A stretch of 64,000 bases of DNA from Thalassia testudinum (GCA_037157565.1 JAZHRO010000012.1:6722501-6786500), one strand, 5' to 3'; positions 34,161-46,840 are shown, numbered from the stretch's first letter. Made by a program: numbers and translations. Notes: generated from the sequence alone by a model not told the origin.

Positions 34161-37100
34161 GTTAGTTATGTTATCCTGCATCACCTGCCTCAGAAAAAGA
34201 GAGATCCAGGTGTTCCTTTGATTTCTTGTGTCATCGAAGATTACACTTTTGATAGAGCACTTCTGGATCTTGGTGCATCTATTAACCTAATTCCAACTTC
34301 TCTTTACGAGAAGTTCAGATTAGGTGAACTTCGGCCGACTTTAGTAACGCTGCAGTTAGCGGACCACTCGGTCACAAATCCACGAGGCGTTATTGAAGAT
34401 GTTATTATTAAGGTTAGGGATTTCTATTTTCCTGTAGATTTTCTTATCCTTGACATGGATGTATCTGAAAATTTGAGGAACACACCCATCATTCTGGGGT
34501 GTCCGTTCCTAGCTACCGCAAAGGCCAATATCAACTGTGAAAGCAGTAGCATGGAAATCGCCTTTAGAAATCAGAAATTGAAATTGGATATTTTTAAGGA
34601 GATTAACAAATTCGAGGATTATGGATTTATAGAGGAATTTGAGAAAGATAGTTTGAATATTGAAACTTGTATGGCAATTTCTACAATTGAAAGTTCCCCT
34701 GGTGGTGATGAATCTAACCCGCAACCCTCTGTGGTAACCCACCACATTCTGAAGAGGTTATTGATTTTATTCACTTTCAACCTCTTCCACTTGATGAATC
34801 TTCATCAGCATCATCCTTACCTTCAATCCAAAACCCACCCCAGCTCGAACTGAAACCATTGCCTGAGAATTTGACTATCAGTTTTTGGGACCTCAAAAGA
34901 CGCTCCCTGTGATTATCAGTGCTAGATTAACTAAGGAGCAAGAGATTAAATTGATCAAGGTCCTAAGAAAACACAAGAAGGCAATTGGTTGAACCATTCA
35001 TGACCTTAGGGGGATTGAGTTATCTTACTGTAATCACAGAATATTTTTGGAAGATGGATCCCGCCCTTCTCGCCAAATGCAAAGGAGATTAAACCCTAAT
35101 ATGTGAGAAGTGGTCAAGAAGGAAATTATCTAGTGGCTCGATGCAGGAATTATTTATCCGATCTCTGATAGTCCTTGGATAAGTCATGCAAATTATTCCC
35201 AAAAAAGCCAGGATTACCGTTGTGACTAATGAGAAAGGAGAATCTGTCACAACTCGTTCAGCTTCCTCCTAGAGGGTTTGTATTGATTACAGGAAGATGA
35301 ATACAACCACGAAAAATGATCATTTCCCTCTGCCCTTTATTAATCAAATCCTTGAAAGACAAGCCGGGCAAAAGTACTTCTGTTTCCTTGATGGTTACTT
35401 GGGATACAATCAAGTCCCTATCCATCCCGAGGATCAAGAAAAAATGACTTTCACCTGTACCTACGAAACCTTTGCTTTCCGTAGGTTGCCATTCAGCTTA
35501 TGCAATGCACCTGTGACTTTTCAAAGGTGTATGCTAGCATATTCTCTGACATGGTGAGAGAGTTTATGGAAGTCTTCATGGACGATTTCTCTATTTTCGG
35601 AGAATCGTTTGATTCTTGTCTGGCTAATCTTGAAATGATTCTTAGAAGATGCATCAAAATAAGATTGATCCTTAGCTGGGAAAAGAGTCATTTCATGACA
35701 CAAGAAGGCATCCTCTTAGGTCATGTAATCTCTGAACGGGGTATTGAAGTTGACAAGGTTAAGGTTGATGCTATCTCTAAACTTCCTCCTCCCACATCTG
35801 TCAAACAAATTCGATCATTTCTTAGTCATGTGGGATTCTATAGAAGGTTCATCAAGGACTTTTCTAAGGTTGCTCACCCTCTGAGCAACCTTCTTGCCAA
35901 AGATACGCCATTTGATTTCAACGAATCATGCCGTAAGGCATTTGATTTTCTTAAAATGGCAGTAACTTGTGCTCTGGTGTTGCAACCATCGGTTTGGACA
36001 GCCCCATTTCAGATCATGACCGACACTTCTGATTACATAGTCAGAGCTATTTTGGGTCAGAAGATTGACAGGAAGCCCTCTGTCATCTACTACGCTAGTA
36101 AAACTCTAGACAAGGCCCAGGGAAATTACACTGTTACTGAGAAGGAATTACTAGCTGTGGTATTTACTTTGGAGAAATTCAGGACTTATCTCTTAGGATC
36201 TCATGTCATAATTTATACCGACCACTCGGCCTTGAGACATCTCTTGGCCAAAAAGGATGCCAAACCCCAGCTTATTCGATGGATTCTACTACTTCAAGAA
36301 TTTGATCTTGAAATCAAGGATAAATTCGGGGCACAGAATGTGGTGGCGGATCATCTTTCAAGACTTCTGAGTGATTTTTCTCGTCCAGATATTCCAATTG
36401 TTGATACTTTCCGTACGAGACTATCCTTATGGTTTCAGGTGTCCAAACTCCATGGTTTGCACACATCATAAACTATTTGGCCGTTGTCAAATCCCTCAGG
36501 ATTGGACCAAGCAACAACGAGATAGACTCAAATCTGAGGCCAAATACTATTTCTGGGAGGACCTTGAACTGTATCGCTCGGCTCTGATCAGATTATTCGC
36601 CGATGTGTTCCGGAGATTGAATTCAAAAGTATACTCGACTTCTGCCATGCATCTGTGTGTGGTGAACATTTCTCCGGGAAAAAGATGGCTGCAAAAATTT
36701 TGCAATCTAGATTCTTTTGGCTGTCTTTATTCAAGGATGCCCGAGAATTCTCGAAGTCGTGTTCCCGATGCCAAGCACTTGGGAGCATAACCAATTTTCG
36801 ACGTGTGGGGCATTGATTTCATGGGACCCTTCCTCCCTTCATTTGGACATCAGTACATTCTTGTTGCTGTTGATTACGTGTCCAAGTGGATTGAGGCCAT
36901 TCCCACCCGAACCAATGACCACAAGGTGGTCATCGATTTCATCAAGAAAAACATCTTTAGCTGGTTCGGGATTCCGAGGGCCATCATCAACGATGGTGGT
37001 TCTCATTTCACTAATGCCCAATTTCGTAATTTACTGGCAAAATACAAGGTAAATCATAGAATTTCCACACCTTACCATCCCCAGACGAATGGACAAGCCA

Positions 37101-37695
37101 AGATCTCTAATCGGGAGATCAAGAATATTCTTCAGAAGACGGCTAGGCCTGATCGTAAAGACTGGACTCAAAAGCTTGAGGATGCACTTTGGGCCTACCG
37201 TACGGCATAAAAATGCCTATCGGCATGTCACTGTTCCATCTGTTGTATGGAAATGCGTGTCATTTACCCGTAGAAATTGAATATAGAGCATTCTGGGCAA
37301 TCAAGCAGTGCAATCTGGACTTAAGTTTAGCTGGAAAGACTAGGAAACTCCAAATGTCTGAGTTGGAGGAGATTAGAAATGACGCGTACGAGAATGCCAA
37401 GATCTACAAGGCTCAAATCAAAGCTCTTCATGACCAATTGATATCTCACAAGAGTTTTGAGCTGAACCAGAAGGTCAAGCTCTTCGATTCTCGACTTAAG
37501 CTCTTTCCCGACAAACTTAGGTCAAAATGGAATGGCCCATTCATCATCGATCAAATTTTTCCAAATGGGGCCGTTCAAATTTCTGACCCAAAGATGGGTA
37601 ATTCATTCAAAGTCAACGGTCAACGTCTGAAGCCTTTTATTGACCGTATTGTTCCAGAACCCGTCTCAGACACGGTTGCCCTCATCATGTTATGA
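34161..37695 (+). pseudogene. pol: RE3 pol: protease, RT, RNase H, integrase, broken
   Basis: Protease with DLGASINLIPTS (about 34268-34303). RT spans 34990-35720, with stops in its first third and FMDDFSIFG at about 35575. RNase H (36015-36360) has [11 protein letters not shown] and [15 protein letters not shown]. Integrase (36480-37690) keeps Asp in WGIDFMG and Asp 36992 in the INDGG block, but the third catalytic position (37100-37102) is AAG, Lys instead of Glu. Frameshifts occur near 34850, 35540, 36450 and 37205. The stop is at 37693. Product cannot be made intact, and the integrase would be dead even if it were. Confidence 0.9.
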
Positions 37696-37827
37696 TCTCT
37701 TTGGCTGGACTTCCCCTAGCTGACAGCATTAAACTCAGCAGTTGTACAGTCTGACTCAAAACTGACTTGAGCATCATATTCAAGTGATATCTTCTACATT
37801 CTACCTTCGTTTCATGTCTTTTATTCT

Positions 37828-37863
37828 CAATGCGGACATTACATCAGCTAGGCATAGAGGGGT
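37828..37863 (+). other. Internal polypurine-tract-like site
   Basis: CAATGCGGACATT, then GGCATAGAGGGGT. It is the counterpart of 17161-17200 in RE1, 1.25 kb before the 3' LTR. Confidence 0.55.
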
Positions 37864-38270
37864 GGATTCATTTTTGAATCAATTTGTCAGTTCTGTGGAA
37901 TTCTTGTAAATTCTACTTGTTCTCTTTTATATACATATATATATAAAAATTTAAGAAAAAATACTTGGGCATTAAGACTTTTCAATCTTAGGAAATATTA
38001 TAGTAGGATCTGAACACTAAGACCCTTTAGGTCTTTGGGCTTAATCAGCTCGGGTATCCACTAAAATGTGGATTTATGTATCGAGTCCTTGCCATCCTGA
38101 ATTCTATTTCAATTTTATTAAATAAGTTTGGGTGATAAGTATACAACTTATCAACCCGCCCTCTGATTTGAGGGAACTTTAAGTCTAAAGCATCTACACA
38201 CTATTTGTCACTGACTCATTGTTCGACGGTTTTAACGAAAATTGGGTAGCTCATGAACTTCTAGGGTGGT

Positions 38271-38553
38271 ATGGCTGGCAAGTTATCGCGGGTAACAACC
38301 CATTGGTAGGTTGTCCAGAGCCCAGCCACTGGATCATTCTTTTTCTGTTGCCTTTAGGTAACTCTTAGACCAGGGAAGCCACCTACTTAAAAGAAGAAAA
38401 AAAGAAAAGAAAAGAAAGAAAAAAAGAGCAAAGAAAAAGAAAAAGAAAAGGAGAAAAAGAAAATAAAAGAAATAAGCCATACTTCTCCGCACCAGTATGG
38501 CTGGCAAGTTATCGTGGGTAACAGCCCATAGGTAGGTTGTCCAAAATCCAGCT
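38271..38553 (+). repeat. Two copies of a ~57-bp module flanking a purine tract
   Basis: ATGGCTGGCAAGTTATCG, then GGGTAAC, then GGTAGGTTGTCC, at 38271 and 38497. Between them is an A/G-only tract (38388-38473). The position matches the triple module in RE1. Confidence 0.8.
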
Positions 38554-39104
38554 CAAGAAATGCATGTTAAATTCCTAAAACACTTAGGAAGAAGCGGAGA
38601 AGTAGAATAAGCCAGGAAGATAAACACTGGATTAACCCTTATGTTAATCCCATAAGAAGAAAAAGTAGGGAGAAAGCTACCGATTGTATAGATACACCTT
38701 TAGGCAGAACTCTTTTTAAGGTCACCTAGGGGCGTAGAAACCTGAAGTCTGTTCTGATTGCCGATCAATGAGTCTATCACTTTCACAAAAAGATGCTTAG
38801 AACTTAGGGTTCTCATCAAGTCTTGGGTGAGTTGAGTGGTCATAGAAAGCCACTCTGTAACCCTAAACTCAAAAATCCAAAAAAATTAGAAAAGACGAAA
38901 AAGGAGAAAAAGAGATCTTTCTTTGAATAAGGTGAGGGCTTGAGGAGGTTTGCATTTTAGCAGATATCCAGGCGCTGTTGTGTCTTTGAAAGCTCAGGTC
39001 CTAAGCAAAAATTTCTTAATGTTGAAAATGACTTGTGCCCGAGTAATCCAATCCTAATTCTTTTATAAATAGCATGTAGTTTTTGCTAGGGACTAGCAAA
39101 AGAT

Positions 39105-39117
39105 ACGCATGGGGGTG
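39105..39117 (+). other. RE3 polypurine tract
   Basis: ACGCATGGGGGTG directly before the 3' LTR start TGATGCG. Confidence 0.8.
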
Positions 39118-40855
39118 TGATGCGTATGCATTTGAATAGCCTAAAATGTTTATTTATGCATGTTCTTAGTATTATAGTTGCATCATACATTATAAATATT
39201 GCATAACATGCGTCATCTTACATTTAAGTTAAGTTGTGTAAATTTTAGGTTAAGTTTCCCTTTATGTGGTCAGGTAACAGGGTGACTTTTAATCGGGGCC
39301 TTGGATCAAAGATCCAACCGTACGGATCTGATCAGGGTGACGATTGGAGTTCAACGACTCTAAGATCGTCCTGATCGGACTTCGGTAGCAACAGATATAA
39401 TCTGAGGAAGGTCAGATATGAAAGGCCAAGATGGTGTCAATCTACACTTTAGATAACAAATCTGACTACACGGATGGGTTCAGATCGATGATCGTAGCCT
39501 AACGGCGTGAAAATTAGCCCAATCTGACATCCGTGGCACCTTCTAGAAGTCACAGAAGATGGACGCCAAGATGGCACCACGTGGCGTCATCTCGACCTCC
39601 CAAATAGACCTAGCAAAAGACTGAAGACCCGTCGCACTCTAAACGCAAGATCAAATCTGGGCCGTTGAAGACCCGCCTAGCAAAAGACTAACATTCGTTG
39701 GTTAAGGTGTTGCGAGAGTTGAAAGCGCGCGTTCGAGTCGTGCGCAGCGCATCTCCCCTTCCTACGCAGGCGCAAAATTCAACCACCCAATCTGATGCCA
39801 ACGACCCAGATCCTCGGATCAGGTGAACGCACGATTGCACGCTCGCCTCGGACGCGTGATCAGACGCGCGACGTAAAGGGTGGGTTGGCGTGCGATGATG
39901 ACCCTTCGATCTGGATCCAGCGACTTCAAATAGGGCTACGTCGTGCCACAATGGGTGAAGATGAAGCGGTAGAGGCGCAATTGCAGCTGTCTGATCTTGA
40001 TCGGGCAGCTGAGATCTATGCTCAGCCACTCAACATCCGAAGGAAGAGGGGTTCGAGTGCGTTTAAGCCATCTGATCGAAAGAGAATGCACGGGCAGTGA
40101 GTGTTAAGGCGCGAGGAAGGAGAGAGGGCGTGGGCAGGCGAGCATGCACTAAGCCCACATTTAGGGTCTTTAGTGACGTATTTTAATGTTTTTAAGTAAA
40201 ATGACCTATTTGCCCATTCAAACCTCACCTATAAATAGCCCTACGACCACCACATTTTCTTCATCCCTTCACCTCTCTCCCTTTCCAAAGCTCAAGAGAA
40301 GCTTGTCCCACACCCGGGACGCTATTCTAGAGCTAAATCCAATTTTCTCGCCCCCGTTCCGGAAGTGGATCCCACGACGACGACATGTTGCCCCGTTCCC
40401 GCTTCCTCCTGCTTCATCCTCCCTCTTCCCGCTCCGTCCTCCGTCTTCTAGGCGTCGCTCTGTTCGGCTCGTCCTCCAAGCATTCGTCAAGGAGGATAAC
40501 ATCTCTCTCCCTTCTTTTTAATCGCTTTCTAGAATAGAATTTTCTGCTTTCTAGTTGTAATCATTTCTCGCTTTGTAGTTGTAAAAATATTCTTATTATA
40601 TCAAGTAATCGTTCTCTTTCTCTCTTTCTCTCTATTATTGTTTATATCAATTCCACTGTAATTATTTCATTTTCAAACAAAAACATAAAAAAATATAAAT
40701 CACGGATTTTAGATCGACGTAGCCTCCTATGTTCGACCTGGAATTCTTAGAATTTTGGTATAAATTTATTTGTTGATGGATTTCTTCGCAAATTGAACTA
40801 CAACAATGGGTTTTTTCGAAACCAACTTCGATCGCGTAGTTTTCCACTCTTGACA
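39118..40855 (+). repeat. RE3 3' LTR
   Basis: 1738 bp, same termini as the 5' LTR, TATA at 40230. The T-arm of the tRNA-like module is kept at 39727-39743, but most of the A box is lost in an indel at 39670-39705. Confidence 0.92.
39694..39760 (+). promoter_or_regulatory. tRNA-like module, RE3 3' LTR copy (A box damaged)
   Basis: GGTTAAGGTGTTGCG of the D-arm side remains. The B box GTTCGAGTC is intact, with T-stem 39727-39731/39739-39743. Two stem positions differ from the 5' copy and still pair. Confidence 0.5.
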
Positions 40856-40860
40856 TGCCC

Positions 40861-42237
40861 TAAGTAACAAAAATTCTTGCTTTCAGGCAATCTCAGGTGA
40901 TGGGTATCATCCATACAGATTGGACAGGCAAACTTCCCCTTCGCACTCCATCCTGACAAATTCGTATATGCTGGAAAGTCATTGATTATCTACAGTAATA
41001 CTGTATGCAACTGGAAGAATTATTTCTTGTGTGTGTCATATGTTTAAACACCACTGTACCACAACACTTTCAGTTCATCAATCAATGGCTGGAGATAAAC
41101 ATCTATTGCATTTCCTAGTTACTTGGGTCCTGGGATAAGGAGTGTCAACATCATGAATGAAGATCGCAAGCATAGCCATGGGGGTAAGTTGTAAGTTACC
41201 ATGACCACTGGCCATATGAAATATGATGGATACATGCCCTTAAATGGATTGAATCCATCGCTTGCAAGACCTAGTCTCACATTCCGCGCCTCCTCTACGA
41301 GTAATGAGTGATTCTCGTTAAATCTGTTCCACTCATCAGAATCTATTAGATGACGGATGCGTTCATCTTTCGATTTATTATCCTGATGCCACAACATCAA
41401 TTTTGCTATTTTACTGGAAATGAATAGGCGTTGTAGCCTAGGGATCTGTGGAAAATAATGGAGAACCTTCTTCGGTTGTTTCTTTCCGTCGGTGTCTGTT
41501 GACTTATGCACCTTATATCTCTCCTCACCACATTCAAGACAGTTAGTCAACCTTGAGTACTCATTTCTGTACAGGACGTAGTCATTACGACAAGCATCAA
41601 TCTTCTCGCATTTTAGTCCGAGCCCACGTATCTGCTTTTTCACATCATACCATGACTTAGGATATCCAACAGGATTATTCAACAGATCTCCAATGAATTT
41701 CAGAACCTCAGACCTTAATTTCGTTGTGGCTCTATGTATCACTTTCATCTGAAACAATTTTAGAAGGAATCACAACTTCGACATTGACGTTATCCCAGGA
41801 GCAATTGGATCCTCTACTGTCTTGACTGTATTGTACAACTCATTATAATCTTGTAATGCCTCATCATCATCTGCATCCTCATGGCCTGCTGCTCTCATAT
41901 CATGTAACATTTCATCCAATTCAACTCCTTGATTATCATCACTTCCTTCAAAGGCTACAATTGTCTCATTCCTAACTTCTCTCATTTGTTCAACATGAGC
42001 TGTCCAATTTATGTAATGTTGCCACCAACCACTACATATTACATGCTCCAAAATTGTGTCTTGGTCATAGAAAAACCCATTCAAACACTGTCTACATGGA
42101 CATAAAATCAGCTAAAGGAATTCACCTCGTCTAAATATCTTCCTATCATCATGAAATGCCCACTCCAGAAACAAAATCACTCCATTCTTGTAGTCGTGGT
42201 AATTCAAATTCCTCATACTGATCCATGACTTATCCAT
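40861..42237 (-). pseudogene. CACTA TNP2 transposase, N-terminal part
   Basis: The start at 42237 (MDKSWISMRN) opens a transposase-associated domain (PF13963-like) with CPCRQCLNG and a WTAHVEQM-type end. After an Asp/Glu-rich linker (41960-41840), the TNP2 domain (PF02992) follows with LECGEERY, KVLHYFPQIPRLQRLF, WNRFNE, VRLGLASDGFNPFKGM and LLIPGPK. Stops at about 42110, 41119 and in 41070-40980 break it. The reading frame runs into tgccc at 40856-40860, where RE3 sits. It would be the catalytic transposase of the element. Confidence 0.85.
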
Positions 42238-42382
42238 GATAATTATCGTAAATGTAAAAGACAATCACTCATAAGTTGGACTCGAATAAAGTAAGAATGT
42301 GTATTTTTAGATTATTCATAAGTTATACTTGAATAAAGAAGAAATGTGTATTTTAAGAAGATTTTCACTTGATAGCCCATTT

Positions 42383-42636
42383 TTGAAGATTTGATCCCAA
42401 CATTTCTTGTTACATGCAACCAGTGTTTGAAGAAATTTCGGTAGCATTTCCCTGCACATCTCCAGTATACCCCCCAAGACTAACCTTAACAACATCCCCG
42501 ATAGCCTCCACTAAAGGGCACTTCGGGAATATAGGTAAGATTAGTTGGTATACTGGAGAAGAGCGAGAAAATGCAACCGAAATTTCTCCAAACACTAGCT
42601 ACATGTAAGAACTCTAAGTTGTGATCAAATCTTCAA
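42383..42636. repeat. 250-bp inverted repeat (fold-back), upstream of TNP2
   Basis: The left arm begins TTGAAGATTTGATC and the right arm ends GATCAAATCTTCAA. Inner blocks GTGTTTGAAGAAATTTCGG and CTCCAGTATACC have their complements in the right arm. Arms are about 110 bp with scattered mismatches, and the loop is near 42495-42525. It lies just 5' of the TNP2 start on the minus strand. It could be a small fold-back insertion or a hairpin in the TNP2 leader. Confidence 0.75.
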
Positions 42637-43089
42637 GGACCCCCCTTTATTTAGAACTCTGAACAAAGGACGACGACACTTATGGCATGTTATAAAGACA
42701 ACGCATCATGCATGTAAGTGAAGTATACACACACTCTGTATTATCTTTATAACATGATCATAAGTCTTGACGTGCTAGTATTTTGACACAATTATATTCC
42801 TCTCACAACCTATTGCCTAGGGGTTAGAATTCCTATTGTTTGTCATACCGTGCATCTAAATTTGTGCAAGTGTGTGTATTTACAAAGTTGTAATAAAAAC
42901 ACATTCATTAACACATTCACATACATTAACACATTCAAAACAAACTAACCAAAACATATAATTTGAAAACATTCATTAACACACATTCACTCACACAAAA
43001 TAATGTAATCAAACTAAATATACATGTGGGCACAATTGCATAAGAATACTAATTAAAACATACAATCAAGACATACTAAATTAAAAAAT

Positions 43090-43480
43090 ATATAGTGAGA
43101 TGGTTGTGGTGGTGGTGGTAGGGAGGAGGTGGGAGGAAGAGTATGAGTTGGTGGTGGTGCTAGGGTGAGGGAAGGGGGTGGTGGCAAGGGGTGATGGTGC
43201 TGGTGGCTGGGGTAGGTGGTGGTGGTACTGCTGGTGAGGGGAGGGGGTGGTGGGTTGTGGTGGTCCTGGTGGTGGTGGTGGTGGCTGCAGGGGGAGTGGC
43301 CATGGTGGCAAGGGGTGGTGGTGTTGGTGGCGGGTGGTGGTGCTGGTGGTGGCAATAGGGGCAGGAGGTGGTGGCGGCGAGTGGTGGTGGTGCTGTGGGT
43401 GGTGGTAGAGGTGCTCGTGGTGGCGGGTGGTGGTGCTGCAGGTGGCGGCTAGTGGTGGTGGTGCTAGTGGTGGGCAAAGG
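43090..43480 (+). repeat. GGT/GTG-rich microsatellite-like tract
   Basis: About 390 bases of GGTGGTGG words on the plus strand. The Pro/His/Thr-rich frames on the minus strand come from this repeat and are not considered genes. Confidence 0.85.
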
Positions 43481-43739
43481 GGAGTAGGCCTTAGGTCGGT
43501 GACGATGGGGAGGGGAAGGAGGAGGTGGGCGGAGGAGGAAGAAGAGGAGCAGCCCAACTACTCGTTGAGGTCTCAAAGGAGGAGCCAAGGTGGACGAGGA
43601 GCCACAGCAATGCTCACGAAGGAGGAGCCGAGGGGAGGTCTCGTGGAGGGGAGGGGTAGGAGGAGGTCACAAGGTTGAGGAGGCCGCTTCAGATTTGGGA
43701 CGAAGGGGGAGGCAGTTGGGTTCGCATTAGGGATTTAAC

Positions 43740-43974
43740 TAAACATTCTTGACTGTTCCTAATAAACCGTCGGTAATACTATTATTACTGACAGTTAATA
43801 ACGGTCGACAATAATTCCTTTTCCGACAGTACGATCGACAATAGACTTTGAAAAATTAACCACCCGGCTTGGTAGGTTATGAAATCATTATCATCGATGG
43901 TTAATATGGAAATGGTCGACTATATTATTATTTTCGACTGTTTATAATGATAAAAATGGTGTCAATCAGACATC
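43740..43974 (-). repeat. CACTA subterminal repeats, inner part
   Basis: Several variants of CGGTCGACAATA, TCGACTGTTTATAA and CGATCGACAAT in both orientations. They match 46877-47149 and form one array, split by the solo LTR. Such repeats bind TNPA-type proteins in CACTA elements. Confidence 0.75.
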
Positions 43975-45430
43975 TTAACTGTTACGACCCGGTTCCCGAA
44001 TCCCTACAGGACACAAGAATCGGACTGACTCGACTGATCCCAAAACCCAGTCGTCCAACAAGAAAGTAACCAAAAAGCAGTAAAATAAACTACATTCACT
44101 ATGCAAGCAACTAACAGTAACAAAAGTACAGCAGTAAAGAAAAAAACTACTACAGCACATACCACCACAACAGTAAGAATTTAAAACAGGTACGAAAATA
44201 TGATGTTTACAATAAAGAGTACAAGGTGAAACAGAAATACTCACTACTACAGAAAAATGGTACAAAAGTACAACTACTGGGCTCTACTCGGCCCAGCACC
44301 TTCCACAATCGCAGGCTCTAGCTACTCAACACCTGGTTCCGAAAAAGGTGACAAATGTGACACGTCAGCGAAACGCTGAGTAGAGTGGCAACCAGCTAGT
44401 TAAGAAGACAGTAAAGGTGGACAAGTAGCTGTCATTTTTAATTCCTTTCTTTATTTCTCTAATTACTCTTTTCTTGAATTATTTCTCAGATATTCCTCTT
44501 GATCTCGAATGTTCCTCGTGGAAACGATCTTGATTGCAGTCTTTTCCGAAAAGTAGAAGTAGCACGTGGTGCTCTCTTGGTCGGAAGAGTCCCCCGTGGT
44601 GGTCCTACCCTCAGTCAACCACCCCAAGGTCGCTGACAGGCATAACGGTGACTACGGCACGCACGATAAACGCACGGGTAGCTACCCCGCACTAGCACGT
44701 GGTCAGTCGTTTCCGTTAACGGGTGCACCCAAAGCACAGCACGAAACCAGTATAGGGCAGAGCCCTCTCAGTAACAGGGGTCTAGCCCCTCCACAGTAAC
44801 CAAACAGGGGTCTTGCCCCTCCACAATCCACGCACCCTCGCCTGACTACCTTGGTTTGCCCAATGGGCCTAACAGGTCGGTGTAGGACGGCTAGCTAAAC
44901 CCCGGGGCCCGTGGGGTGGCTAGCTCTCTCCCTACACTAGTAACTCTCCCTGGTATTGTGTACGCAAGGGCCAAAAGTCGGTACAAAGTGGCCAGACCTA
45001 ACCCCGGGTCCCTAGGGCGGCTAGCTCCGCTCTGCACTAAAAAGGGGGACAGTCGCTCTCCTTGGTACTCCGTACTCAAGGGCCAGCTCACTTCCCCATC
45101 CACTTTCCCAGTTCCATTCTATTTATCTTCCTGGAGCTCTACTCCTAATTCCCTGTAGAGTTCATGCTCATATTTCTCTGCCCAAGCCATTTTAGATTTC
45201 ATCATTTCAGTTTTATTCTCATATAGCCTGTGTTTCCAACCTTTAATATCAATTTATATACAACCAGCTCAAATTTAGTTTTCAACAACAGGAATCACAT
45301 GTAGCAATTACTAGCAACAGTACTCTATATTTCACAGGTAGCTGTTATCCAATTACAGGCAATTATCATTATTCTATCTACTTTTCCAAGACTGCAATTC
45401 ATGTATTCACGACATTCGTTAGTGTTTCTG

Positions 45431-45640
45431 TTCCTAGGATTCATGCCACACCTTAGGATCTATCATTCAATCTAGTTTTCAAGTCCTAGGATTCATGCCA
45501 TACCCTAGGATCTATCATTCAATCTAGTTTTCAAGTCCTAGGATTCATGCCATACCCTAGGATCTATCATTCAATCTAGTTATCAAGTCCTAGGATTCAT
45601 GCCATACCCTAGGATCTATCATTTAATTCAGATATGTATT
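45431..45640 (+). repeat. 52-bp tandem repeat, about 4 copies
   Basis: Units start near 45431, 45481, 45533 and 45585. The core is CCTAGGATTCATGCCATACC followed by GGATCTATCATTCAATCTAG. The first and last are slightly diverged. Confidence 0.92.
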
Positions 45641-45904
45641 AATGTTGTAATCAACTAGGAGAAGCCACTCTACCTGCAAAATCGGGAGTAATGGGGGTGT
45701 GATCTGCAGGTACACGTGCCTCCACAACCCCCAAGGCCGTAACAGAATGAGGTCCTAACACAAGGATAAGTCACAAGGAACCACTCAGAACAGGATACAA
45801 GTACTTTAAACAAGTAGAGGAACTAATTCTGAGAAGAACAAAATTTTAAACGTGGAAATCGGACCTCGAACGGACCCTTAACGGGTTAAAAATGACAACT
45901 CTAA

Positions 45905-46840
45905 CCCAAATCAGACGTCTGGAATACCTTCCAGACGTCTTAAAAAGTGGTCCACGTCATACTCACTTTTGCGCTGCTCTTCAGATGTCCAGGATCCCGC
46001 TGAACCATCTGGACCTAGTTCCAGATGTTCGACTATCACTCCAAATGTCTGGAGACGCTCTCCGCCGTCTGGTGACTTTCCCAGACATCTGATCTGTGTG
46101 GGAGAGCGTGTCCTTGCTCCTTCCCAAAATGAAACCTGCACGCGTACGCAAACACTCTCAACATGACACGTCTCAGAGCTTTCGGCGAAATGGCTTGCAT
46201 GGCCGTAGCCACAGAAAGGAGGAAGACGAGAAATATCGTACCGTTCAGACGTCTAGATCTCTCTACAGACATCACCTGCGTCATCTGGACGTAGGTCCAG
46301 ACGTCTGATTTTGGGAAAAATTCCCAGAATCAGAACTTCCTCACCTTCTTCCAGCTGCGCGTGAGCTCGCCACGCAGCTGCTCGTCCACTGCTCAAGCTG
46401 CAGAAGCACCAAGGGAGATCTCCCCCGCACGAAGCCCCTCCGCACGCACACCGGCCGGCCTCGAGCTGCTCCGGTGGGCTCTCTCTCTTCCTCACGCACT
46501 CTCCCTCTTCTCCCCTCTCCCTGCACCTCCTCCTCTCCGCACGCAACCGGCAGCAGCTGCTGCCTGCTCTCACTTTCACTCTCACGCTCGCACTAGAGGA
46601 AGGGGAAGACGGTAGGGTGGTGACGAGGGAGAGGGGAGAGGCGAGAGGGGTATTTGAAGGCGTGGGGGGAAAGGTGTCCGTAGGACAGTGAGGGAAGAGA
46701 GAGAAGAAAAGAGGGCGGTGGGTTTAGTCTGCGTGCGCACGCGCGCAGACTCGAAACCGTATGCTGCAAAAATTTATTTCCAGACGTCTGAGAAGGCGTC
46801 CAGACGTCTGACCAGACGTCTGCACCAACTCCCAGACGTC
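45905..46840 (+). repeat. AGACGTCT palindrome cluster
   Basis: At least eight exact AGACGTCT palindromes, in two groups around 45909-46300 and 46780-46840, plus many one-base variants (AGATGTCT, AGACATCT). A GC-rich promoter and leader region lies between them. ACGT cores suit plant bZIP binding, but this is inference. Confidence 0.75.

Larger units (their letters stand above)
37696..39104 (+). other. RE3 3' spacer
   Basis: No env-like ORF. It contains an internal polypurine-like block (37828-37863), two copies of a ~57-bp module (38271 and 38497) and a purine tract (38388-38473). Confidence 0.65.
29005..40855 (+). mobile_element. RE3: full-length Athila-lineage element, target duplication tgccc
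   Basis: LTRs at 29005-30828 and 39118-40855, with tgccc at 29000-29004 and 40856-40860. Internal order: tRNA-Asp-type primer site, leader, gag, protease, RT, RNase H, integrase, spacer, polypurine tract. It is inserted in the CACTA TNP2 gene on the opposite strand. LTR divergence is around 10% in U3 but near zero around the start site. Coding parts carry many stops and several frameshifts. Confidence 0.95.

Noticed and set aside
43053..43588. Proline/histidine/threonine-rich frames on the minus strand
   Set aside because: Three overlapping frames from the same GGT repeat, with no non-repetitive domain.
45431..45640. CRISPR-like array
   Set aside because: 52-bp units are directly joined without unique spacers and lie in a plant LTR.
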